A stretch of DNA of 6,789 nt from Sulfitobacter sp. (GTDB lineage: Bacteria > Pseudomonadota > Alphaproteobacteria > Rhodobacterales > Rhodobacteraceae). The stretch lies in contig JAGXHD010000136.1 of assembly GCA_024636395.1 (NCBI GenBank), forward strand, positions 1 through 6,789, in the 5' to 3' direction. The notes beneath the pieces were generated by a model. It was not told the DNA's origin, did not search any database, and saw only the letters and a list, made by a program, of their open reading frames with translations. The number at the start of each line of letters is the position of its first letter. The first letter of the stretch is position 1. A program made the position numbers and the translations under genes. This document shows positions 1-5,844 of the stretch, one piece after another.

Positions 1-1
1 C

Positions 2-109
2 CTCTGGCTCGACGATGGCGGACTTGAGATCACAGAGCCCATCATGATCACCGAGACAGGCTATGAGTGTCTGTGCAAGACGCCGCGCGCGCTGGCGGTC
101 AAGGCATGA
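2..109 (+). CDS. doeA: Ectoine hydrolase (M24 peptidase fold), C-terminal end only
   Basis: This is the 3' end of a gene that enters from the left: 35 codons open from base 2 to the TGA at 107-109. The peptide runs LWLDDGGLEITEPIMITE and ends in CKTPRALAVKA. An E-x-L-C-x-T-P-R-x-L tail like this is typical of creatinase/Xaa-Pro dipeptidase-like (M24) proteins, and of the DoeA/EutD ectoine hydrolases in particular. DoeA opens the ectoine ring, giving mainly N-alpha-acetyl-2,4-diaminobutyrate, in the cytoplasm. The stop overlaps the next start as ATGA, and the next gene is the deacetylase that follows DoeA in the pathway, which supports the assignment. No active-site residue lies in this fragment, so the call rests on the tail motif and the neighbour. 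Another M24 family member is possible. Confidence 0.75.
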   Translation, partial: LWLDDGGLEITEPIMITETGYECLCKTPRALAVKA

Positions 110-1089
110 ACCCCATTATGCCGACTATTCCACTCGATGCTGACGGTATCCACCACGGCTTTCTCAAACTGCCGCACAGCCGCAATGACAGTGCGTGGGG
201 ATCGGTGATGATCCCGATCACTGTGATTGCAAATGGCGCCGGGCCGACAGCGCTGTTGACGGGGGCCAATCACGGGGATGAATACGAGGGGCCAATAGCC
301 CTGCAAAGCCTTTGTGCGAGCCTGCGCCCTGAGCAGATCACGGGACGGGTGATCATCGTGCCGATGATGAATCTGCCCGCTTTTGCCGCCGGAGCACGCT
401 GCTCGCCGATCGACGGTGCCAATATGAACCGCAGCTTCCCCGGTCGCCCCGATGGCACCGTGACCCAGAAGATCTGTGATTACATCGCGACCGTGCTGGT
501 GCCCGAAGCCGATATCGTGCTTGATTTCCACTCGGGTGGCAAAACGCTCGATTTTCTGCCCTTCGCTGCGGCCCATATTCTGGAGGACAAAGCGCAGGAG
601 GCAGCCTGCATGGCGGCGATGCAGGCCTTCAATGCGCCCTTTTCGGTCCGCATGTTGGAGATTGATAATGTGGGCATGTTCGATACCGAGGTGGAGGGGC
701 AGGGCAAGGTTTTTGTCACGACTGAACTGGGCGGGGCGGGCACGGCGACCGCGCGCAGCATCGCGATTGCCAAGAAGGGTATCTGCAATTTGCTGATCCA
801 CGCAGATATACTCGCGGGCGAGATGGAGCAAAGCGAGAGCGTGCAACTCGATATGCCTGATGCGCGGTGCTTTGTGTTTGCGGAGCGCAGCGGGCTTGTC
901 GAATACCTCGTCGATCTCGGTGATGACGTGAGCGACGGCCAGACCATCGCGCGGATCTGGTCTGCCGACCGCACAGGCGAGGCGCCGATGCTCTGCCTTG
1001 CCGGATGCAGTGGCATCCTGACCGCGCGCCACGCGCCGGGGCTGATCAAAGTGGGTGATTTTGCAGGTTTGGTAGCTGTAAAGATCTGA
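106..1089 (+). CDS. doeB: N-alpha-acetyl-L-2,4-diaminobutyrate deacetylase (ectoine degradation)
   Basis: A 327-residue zinc hydrolase of the succinylglutamate desuccinylase/aspartoacylase family, which in ectoine catabolism removes acetate from N-acetyl-diaminobutyrate in the cytoplasm. Zinc ligands are visible as H56 and E59 in GANHGDE and H142 in DFHSGG. The substrate-binding DGANMNRSFPG lies at 103-113, and the probable catalytic glutamate is E207 in TTELGG. Residues from about 255 form the beta-rich, lipoyl-like C-terminal domain usual in the family. The ATG at 106 is chosen because it overlaps the doeA stop (ATGA), implying translational coupling. An upstream GTG at 67 would overlap doeA by 43 bases, and an ATG at 118 is a weaker alternative. 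The length fits a complete DoeB/EutE. The specific substrate is inferred from the upstream DoeA-like tail and overall similarity to DoeB. Alternatives within the family are less likely. Confidence 0.87.
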   Translation: MNPIMPTIPLDADGIHHGFLKLPHSRNDSAWGSVMIPITVIANGAGPTALLTGANHGDEYEGPIALQSLCASLRPEQITGRVIIVPMMNLPAFAAGARCSPIDGANMNRSFPGRPDGTVTQKICDYIATVLVPEADIVLDFHSGGKTLDFLPFAAAHILEDKAQEAACMAAMQAFNAPFSVRMLEIDNVGMFDTEVEGQGKVFVTTELGGAGTATARSIAIAKKGICNLLIHADILAGEMEQSESVQLDMPDARCFVFAERSGLVEYLVDLGDDVSDGQTIARIWSADRTGEAPMLCLAGCSGILTARHAPGLIKVGDFAGLVAVKI

Positions 1090-1092
1090 GGG

Positions 1093-1119
1093 TCTGGCCG
1101 CCCTCTCAGGGCGGCCAGA
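1093..1119. terminator. Hairpin between convergent doeB and gcvP
   Basis: TCTGGCCGCCC (1093-1103) and GGGCGGCCAGA (1109-1119) are perfect reverse complements, 11 bp around a 5-base TCTCA loop. The hairpin begins 3 bases after the doeB stop and ends 4 bases before the gcvP stop (1124-1126), so it can fold in both transcripts. Neither side has a real T-run, so it may act as a weak bidirectional terminator or as a 3'-end stabiliser. Confidence 0.75.
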
Positions 1120-1123
1120 TAGA

Positions 1124-3967
1124 TCATTCCGCTGCTTCGAGATACTCGCTCACCGGCGGGCAGGTGCAGCTAAGATTGCGGTCACCCCACACGTTGTCGA
1201 CGCGATTTACGGGAGGCCAGTATTTATCGACGCGGAAGGCGCCTGGAGGGAAGCACCCTTGCTCGCGCGAATAGGGGCGATCCCAATCCTTTACTAGATC
1301 CTCCATCGTGTGCGGTGCGTTCTTGAGCGGGTTGTTGTTCGCGTCGATCGTGCCGTTTTCGATCTCCGCAATCTCCGCGCGGATCGCGATCATGGCATCG
1401 CAAAACCGGTCCAGCTCTGCCTTTGTCTCTGACTCTGTGGGCTCGATCATCAGCGTACCTGCCACAGGCCAACTCATAGTGGGGGCATGAAAGCCGCAGT
1501 CCACAAGGCGCTTGGCGATGTCGTCCACGGTCACGTGGGCGCTGTCGGCAAAGGGACGCGTATCGATGATGCATTCGTGGGCGATACGCCCTGTCGGCCC
1601 TTTGTAGAGCACGTCGAACGATCCCTCGAGGCGCTTGGCGATGTAGTTGGCGTTAAGTATCGCAACCCGCGTCGCTTGGGTCAGCCCCTCACCGCCCATC
1701 ATCAGGCAGTAAGCCCAGGAGATCGGTAGAAGGGACGGGGAGCCGAAGGGCGCGGCGGAAACGGCCCCCTCGCCAGAGGTTGGATCCCCGGGCAGATGCG
1801 CGATGAGGTGATCCTTGACGCCGATCGGCCCCATGCCGGGCCCGCCACCACCGTGGGGAATGCAGAACGTCTTGTGCAGGTTCAGGTGGCTGACATCGCC
1901 ACCCAGATCGCCCGGCCGCGACAGGCCGACCATGGCGTTCATATTCGCCCCGTCGATATAAACCTGCCCGCCGTGCGCGTGGGTGATATCGCAGACATCC
2001 GTGACCGTTTCCTCGAACACACCGTGGGTGGAGGGATATGTGATCATGCAGGCGGCGAGGTTATCCGCATGCTCTGCTACTTTCGCGCGGAAATCGTCCA
2101 GATCGATATCACCGTTGGCTGCCGATTTGATCGGCACGACTTTCCAGCCGACCATCTGGGCGGAGGCCGGATTGGTGCCATGCGCCGAAATCGGGATCAG
2201 GCAGATGTTGCGGTGGCCTTGCCCGTTCGCGCGATGGTAGGCGGCGATGGTCAAAAGGCCCGCATATTCGCCCTGCGCTCCCGAATTGGGCTGCATCGAG
2301 ATCGCGTCATAGCCGGTCACATCGCATAGCTTTGCGGAAAGATCCTCAATCATTTGTGTATAGCCCGCGGCCTGATCGGCGGGGACATAGGGGTGCAGCA
2401 GCGAGAATTCATCCCAGCTCACCGGCATCATTTCGGCGGCTGAGTTGAGCTTCATCGTACAGGACCCCAGCGGGATCATCGCGCGGTCGAGTGCGAGATC
2501 ACGGTCGGCCAGACGGCGCATATAGCGCATCATTTCCGTCTCGGCGCGGTTCATGTGGAACACCGGATGGGTGAGATAGGCCGACGTTCGTATCAGCTTT
2601 TCGGGCATCTGGTAATGTGGGGTGTAGTCCTTGTCATCGCGCTCGATCCCGAAGGCGCGCCACACGGCCTCAATGGTGCTCGACCGCGTGCGCTCGTCCA
2701 GTGTGATGCCAACTTTCGTCGTGCCAACCTTGCGCAGGTTGATCCCCTCATTCACGGCCGATTTCATAACCGCAGATTGCAGTGGCCCCACATCGACGGT
2801 GATCGTGTCGAAGAACGCGGCGGGCCGTACATCGAACCCTGCGATTTTCAGCCCCTCCGCCAGCCGTGCGGTCTTGCGGTGGATGCGCTGGGCAATGGCC
2901 TTGAGCCCTTCTGGACCGTGGAACACGGCATAGAAACCGGCCATGACCGCCAACAGCGCCTGCGCGGTGCATACGTTGGAATTGGCCTTCTCGCGGCGGA
3001 TGTGCTGCTCGCGGGTTTGCAGCGACAAACGGTACGCCCGATTGCCCTGACTGTCGATGGACACGCCGACGATGCGCCCGGGCATGGAGCGGGCATAGCC
3101 TGACTTCGTCGCCATATATGCAGCATGCGGGCCACCATAGCCCACAGGCACGCCGAAGCGCTGTGTGCTTCCTACGGCGATATCTGCGCCCATCGCGCCC
3201 GGCTCCTTCAGCAGCGTGAGCGAGAGCGGGTCGGCGGCGACGATGCCGATGGCGTTCGCCTCGTGCAGCGCGGCGATCTGCGGTGTGAAATCGCGCAAAT
3301 GGCCGTGTGTGCCTGGAAACTGGAAGATCGCGCCAAAGATTGCAGTCGCGTCCATGTCATCCGGATTGCCCACGATCACTTCAATACCGAGGGGAGCGGC
3401 GCGCGTTTTCATCACATTGATGTTCTGCGGGTGGCAGTTCTCGTCGATGAAAAAGCCTGTCGCTTTCGTCTTGGCGACGCGCTTGGCCATCGTCATGGCC
3501 TCGGCGCAGGCCGTCGCTTCATCGAGCAGGGAGGCATTGGCGATCTCAAGTCCGGTAAGGTCCGCCACCATCGTCTGGAAATTCAGCAGCGCCTCAAGCC
3601 GCCCTTGCGAAATCTCCGGCTGGTAGGGGGTATAGGCCGTGTACCATGCGGGATTCTCGAAGATATTGCGCTGGATTGCGGGGGGCGTGACCGTGCCGTG
3701 ATAGCCCTGCCCGATGAGCGAGGTCAGTACCTTATTCTTGCCCGCCACCAGTTTCATATGCCGCAGCAGTTCCTGCTCGGACAGTGGCTTGCCGAAATCG
3801 AGCGGTTCTGCCTGCCGGATCTTTGCGGGCAGCGTATCGTCGATCAGCGCATGCAGGTCTTTCGCGCCCACGACTTTCAGCATCTCGTTCATCTCCGGTA
3901 GGGATGGTCCGATGTGACGGCGGTTGGCGAAATCGTAAGGTAGGTAGTCGGTGGGCGTGAAGGTCAT
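1124..3967 (-). CDS. gcvP: Glycine dehydrogenase (decarboxylating), P-protein
   Basis: The pyridoxal-phosphate P-protein of the glycine cleavage system. It decarboxylates glycine and passes the aminomethyl group to the lipoyl arm of GcvH. At 947 residues it is the long single-chain form, with two fold-type-I halves (about 1-440 and 450-947) rather than split gcvPA/gcvPB. The N-terminal half shows YTPYQPEISQGRLEALLNFQ and GSTQRFGVPVGYGGPH. The C-terminal half shows IPLGSCTMKLN, SAHGTNPASA and the cofactor site HLNLHKTFCIPHGGGGPG, whose lysine is K699 (codon 1871-1873). The length and lysine position sit close to those of E. coli GcvP. The ATG at 3965-3967 is preceded by GGAG (3975-3978) with 7-base spacing. 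It is the last gene of gcvT-gcvH-gcvP, 17 bases after gcvH, and should be controlled by the riboswitch ahead of gcvT. No frameshift or missing motif is seen. Confidence 0.98.
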   Translation of the reverse strand: MTFTPTDYLPYDFANRRHIGPSLPEMNEMLKVVGAKDLHALIDDTLPAKIRQAEPLDFGKPLSEQELLRHMKLVAGKNKVLTSLIGQGYHGTVTPPAIQRNIFENPAWYTAYTPYQPEISQGRLEALLNFQTMVADLTGLEIANASLLDEATACAEAMTMAKRVAKTKATGFFIDENCHPQNINVMKTRAAPLGIEVIVGNPDDMDATAIFGAIFQFPGTHGHLRDFTPQIAALHEANAIGIVAADPLSLTLLKEPGAMGADIAVGSTQRFGVPVGYGGPHAAYMATKSGYARSMPGRIVGVSIDSQGNRAYRLSLQTREQHIRREKANSNVCTAQALLAVMAGFYAVFHGPEGLKAIAQRIHRKTARLAEGLKIAGFDVRPAAFFDTITVDVGPLQSAVMKSAVNEGINLRKVGTTKVGITLDERTRSSTIEAVWRAFGIERDDKDYTPHYQMPEKLIRTSAYLTHPVFHMNRAETEMMRYMRRLADRDLALDRAMIPLGSCTMKLNSAAEMMPVSWDEFSLLHPYVPADQAAGYTQMIEDLSAKLCDVTGYDAISMQPNSGAQGEYAGLLTIAAYHRANGQGHRNICLIPISAHGTNPASAQMVGWKVVPIKSAANGDIDLDDFRAKVAEHADNLAACMITYPSTHGVFEETVTDVCDITHAHGGQVYIDGANMNAMVGLSRPGDLGGDVSHLNLHKTFCIPHGGGGPGMGPIGVKDHLIAHLPGDPTSGEGAVSAAPFGSPSLLPISWAYCLMMGGEGLTQATRVAILNANYIAKRLEGSFDVLYKGPTGRIAHECIIDTRPFADSAHVTVDDIAKRLVDCGFHAPTMSWPVAGTLMIEPTESETKAELDRFCDAMIAIRAEIAEIENGTIDANNNPLKNAPHTMEDLVKDWDRPYSREQGCFPPGAFRVDKYWPPVNRVDNVWGDRNLSCTCPPVSEYLEAAE

Positions 3968-3984
3968 GGGAATACTCCGGAATT

Positions 3985-4344
3985 TCAGGCGATAAAGGCG
4001 GTGTAGGCGGCCTCGTCCATCAGGCCGTCCATTTGTGAGGGGTTGGAGGGTTTGATCTTGAAGAACCAGCCTGCGCCGGTCGCGTCGTCATTTGCCAATG
4101 CGGGATTGTCGCCAAGTGCCTCGTTCACTTCGACGATCTCTCCGTCGATGGGGGCGAGGATATCCGATGCGGCTTTGACACTTTCGATCACGACAATCTC
4201 ATCGTCCTTTGAAACAGTGGTGCCAACTTCCGGCAGTTCGACAAAGACGATATCGCCCAGTTGCGTCGTCGCATGCTCCGTAATGCCGACAACGATGATG
4301 TCGTTCTCGGCGCGCAGCCATTCGTGTTCTTCGGTAAATTTCAT
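3985..4344 (-). CDS. gcvH: Glycine cleavage system H-protein
   Basis: A 119-residue lipoyl carrier protein that shuttles the aminomethyl intermediate between GcvP, GcvT and the L-protein. It opens with MKFTEEHEWL, the usual H-protein start, and has the lipoylation site VVIESVKAASDIL with K57 as the lipoyl-lysine. The acceptor hairpin is followed by the conserved APIDGEIVEVN strand and a GWFFKIK segment near the C-terminus. It is about 10 residues shorter than E. coli GcvH but all core elements are present. The ATG at 4342-4344 has GGAG (4352-4355) seven bases upstream, the same spacing as for gcvP. It sits 18 bases after gcvT and 17 before gcvP, so the three are almost certainly cotranscribed. 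The lipoyl ligase or lipoate synthase that modifies K57 is not in the window. Confidence 0.97.
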   Translation of the reverse strand: MKFTEEHEWLRAENDIIVVGITEHATTQLGDIVFVELPEVGTTVSKDDEIVVIESVKAASDILAPIDGEIVEVNEALGDNPALANDDATGAGWFFKIKPSNPSQMDGLMDEAAYTAFIA

Positions 4345-4362
4345 CTCGGATCTCCGTGAGGG

Positions 4363-5484
4363 TTAGCGTTTGAATTTTGCAGGGACAAAGGGGAGGGCGC
4401 AGACTGTGAGGGGCAGGCGCTTGCCGCGCAGCTCTCCGAATATGGTGGTGCCCGGCGTCGTGTGCTCCATCGGCAAATAGCCCATCGCGACAGGGCCGCC
4501 GCGTGTGGGCCCGAATGTGCCGGATGTGATTTGGCCGATAGCGGCATCGCTGTCAGCTGTGGCAAAGAGCTCGACCCCTTCGCGCATCGGCGCGCGGCCT
4601 TCGGGCAATAACCCCACGCGCTTGCGCTCCGCGCCGCCGAAAAGTTCGCCCAGCACTGCCTCTGCCCCGGGAAAGCCGCCCGTTCGTGCGCCGCCCGCAC
4701 GGCGGACCTTCTGGATTGCCCAGCCAAGGTTGGCCTGAGCCGGCGTTGTGCTCGTATCGATGTCATGGCCGTAAAGGCACAGGCCGGCCTCCAGACGCAG
4801 GCTGTCGCGGGCGCCAAGGCCGATTGCCTCGACATCGACGTGAGCGAGCAGCGCTTTGGCCAGATCGCTCGCCTGTGCTGCGGGGACGGAAATCTCGTAG
4901 CCGTCCTCGCCAGTGTATCCCGAGCGCGAGACCCAACACTCCGCGCCGCATAGTGTGAGCGTGGCGACATCCATGAACCGCATCTCGGCTGCCTTCGGGT
5001 CGAGCGCTGCAAGGACTTTCTCGGCTGAAGGGCCCTGAAGAGCGAGCAGGGCCCGGTCAGTGATCTCTGTCACCTCGACCCCGTCCAGATGTGCTTTCAT
5101 GTGGTCGATGTCGGCCGCCTTGCAGGCCGCGTTTACCACGACGAAGATGTGATCGCCGCGATTGGCGAGCATCAGATCATCAGTGATGCCACCCTTATCA
5201 TCGGTGAAAAATCCGTAACGCTGCCGATCTGGCCCCAAGCCGAGGATATCCACGGGAACGAGGGTTTCGAGCGCGCGGGCCGCCGCTTCGAAAGTATCCG
5301 CTTTCAGGATCACCTGGCCCATGTGGCTCACGTCGAAAAGCCCGGCCTTCTCGCGGGTGTGGGTATGCTCGCCCATCACGCCGAGCGGATATTGCACCGG
5401 CATGGCGTAGCCTGCGAAGGGCACCATTCTGGCGCCGAGGTCTGCGTGTAGATCGTACAGTGGCGTGTGCAGAAGGTCGGTCAT
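4363..5484 (-). CDS. gcvT: Glycine cleavage system T-protein (aminomethyltransferase)
   Basis: A 373-residue tetrahydrofolate-dependent aminomethyltransferase. It releases ammonia from the aminomethyl-lipoyl arm of GcvH and makes 5,10-methylene-tetrahydrofolate. Family features seen: TPLYDLHADLGARMVPFAGY near the N-terminus, GLFDVSHMGQ at 48-57, GGITDDLM with D102 matching the position of the E. coli catalytic aspartate, SGYTGEDGYEI, and GLGARDSLRLEAGLCLYGHDID in the folate-binding middle. The C-terminal barrel ends in PAKFKR. The frame stays open upstream to 5823, but the ATG at 5482-5484 is the start: homology begins there, AAGGA (5492-5496) lies seven bases upstream, and the extra 113 codons would run through the riboswitch. 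It is first in the operon, before gcvH and gcvP, and is the gene directly controlled by the glycine riboswitch. Confidence 0.97.
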   Translation of the reverse strand: MTDLLHTPLYDLHADLGARMVPFAGYAMPVQYPLGVMGEHTHTREKAGLFDVSHMGQVILKADTFEAAARALETLVPVDILGLGPDRQRYGFFTDDKGGITDDLMLANRGDHIFVVVNAACKAADIDHMKAHLDGVEVTEITDRALLALQGPSAEKVLAALDPKAAEMRFMDVATLTLCGAECWVSRSGYTGEDGYEISVPAAQASDLAKALLAHVDVEAIGLGARDSLRLEAGLCLYGHDIDTSTTPAQANLGWAIQKVRRAGGARTGGFPGAEAVLGELFGGAERKRVGLLPEGRAPMREGVELFATADSDAAIGQITSGTFGPTRGGPVAMGYLPMEHTTPGTTIFGELRGKRLPLTVCALPFVPAKFKR

Positions 5485-5491
5485 CGACGGG

Positions 5492-5505
5492 TCCTTTTCA
5501 AAAGG
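5492..5505 (-). promoter_or_regulatory. gcvT ribosome binding site inside a small inverted repeat
   Basis: Read on the minus strand, CCTTTT (5505-5500), one G, then AAAAGG (5498-5493) and A form an almost gapless inverted repeat. The 3' arm is the Shine-Dalgarno sequence AAGGA (5496-5492), seven bases from the gcvT ATG. A realistic fold is 4 bp (CCUU/AAGG) with a 5-base loop. It could partly mask the ribosome binding site and so serve as the output of the riboswitch. The RBS role is well supported by spacing; the masking role is inference. Confidence 0.6.
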
Positions 5506-5529
5506 CGCGCAGATTTTGATAATCCTGCG

Positions 5530-5570
5530 GCACCACGTAGGCACACAGGCGCTGCCCGTATGCGTGATGC
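5530..5570 (-). promoter_or_regulatory. Stem-loop in the riboswitch expression platform
   Basis: On the minus strand, GCATCACG (5570-5563) pairs over 8 bp with CGTGGTGC (5537-5530), including one G-U pair. The 25-base interior can add a GGCA/TGCC helix. It begins 3 bases after the last paired base of aptamer 2 P1, so ligand-dependent P1 formation could stack on it or compete with it. No U-run follows directly, so it is not a standard intrinsic terminator. Its regulatory role is inferred from position. Confidence 0.5.
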
Positions 5571-5573
5571 CCC

Positions 5574-5726
5574 CTCTGTCCTTGCACCTGAGATTGCTAT
5601 CCCTTCGGTGTGTGCCATCCGGCACCGCTCTCCAGAGTCTTAGAAATCGCGTCGGTCCTGTGGCCTGAGAGTTTCCGGGGCGGTTGCTCCTTCGGCACCA
5701 GCACTGCTGGTTCTCCCGACGACGAT
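5574..5726 (-). ncRNA. Tandem glycine riboswitch upstream of gcvT
   Basis: Two glycine aptamers lie head to tail on the minus strand, separated by about 8 bases, the classic cooperative arrangement. Aptamer 1 (5726-5646) has P1 strands ATCGTCGTCGG and CCGACGCGAT, which pair with one bulged T. Between them are GGGAGA, GCCGAAGGAGCAACC and ACTCTCAGGCCACAGGACC, all signature elements. Aptamer 2 (5637-5574) has P1 CTCTG/CAGAG, then GGAGAG, ACACCGAAGGGATAGCAA and ATCTCAGGTGCAAGGACAGAG. Glycine binding to this class typically turns on the downstream gcv genes when glycine is in excess. Here the next gene is gcvT, 89 bases downstream of aptamer 2, so substrate-induced expression of the glycine cleavage operon is expected. 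Motif matches are seen directly; the ON direction is known of the family in front of gcvT. Confidence 0.95.
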
Positions 5727-5735
5727 CTTGCGTGG

Positions 5736-5764
5736 AAGATGACTGATTCCAGAGCCCTGCGCAA
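5736..5764 (-). promoter_or_regulatory. Weak candidate promoter for the gcvTHP operon
   Basis: On the minus strand, TTGCGC (5764-5759) lies 17 bases from CATCTT (5741-5736), which would place a transcription start near 5730, just before aptamer 1 at 5726. Both boxes are poor matches to the sigma-70 consensus, and the choice depends mostly on spacing and position. A promoter is needed somewhere between 5727 and the end of the upstream gene unless transcription reads through from that gene. Confidence 0.22.
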
Positions 5765-5799
5765 GGTGGCATGGTTGAAACACCGCAGGTATTGGGGCG

Positions 5800-5819
5800 C
5801 TGTGCATCTTTACTGTGCA
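5800..5819 (-). repeat. Direct repeat TGCACAG, 13-bp period, upstream of the gcv leader
   Basis: On the minus strand TGCACAG occurs at 5819-5813 and again at 5806-5800, separated by TAAAGA. Two identical heptamers a little over one helical turn apart, about 75 bases before the riboswitch, could be a binding site for a regulator of gcvT. Chance remains possible because the repeat is short. No known operator consensus was recognised. Confidence 0.35.
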
Positions 5820-5826
5820 GCAATAC

Positions 5827-5844
5827 GCCACCCGATGCGGTAGC
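5827..5844 (-). terminator. Small hairpin just after the hydrolase stop codon
   Basis: On the minus strand GCTACC (5844-5839) pairs with GGTGGC (5832-5827) over 6 bp, with one G-U pair and a GCATCG loop, starting one base past... the TGA at 5847-5845, that is, immediately adjacent to it. There is no T-run after it, so it is at best a weak terminator or mRNA end protector. If it does not terminate, the upstream gene could read into the gcv leader. Confidence 0.3.

Noticed and set aside
61..1032. 323-codon open frame antisense to doeB
   Set aside because: High-GC shadow of a well-supported gene. The peptide is rich in R, H and A and resembles no family I know.
3125..3901. 258-codon open frame antisense to gcvP, and other long plus-strand frames within 1300-3920
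   Set aside because: Shadow frames opposite gcvP, whose own motifs are intact throughout. No ribosome binding site or recognisable domain.
4341..5012. 223-codon frame overlapping gcvT in another frame on the same strand
   Set aside because: Arginine-, serine- and alanine-rich shadow translation. gcvT motifs continue unbroken through this stretch.
5500..5530. Intrinsic terminator ahead of gcvT
   Set aside because: There is only a four-base T-run, and no stable GC stem lies directly before it. The imperfect stem around 5511-5530 ends several bases earlier.
5485..5823. In-frame 113-codon N-terminal extension of gcvT
   Set aside because: It translates the riboswitch and its expression platform. 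T-protein homology and a good ribosome binding site both place the start at 5484.
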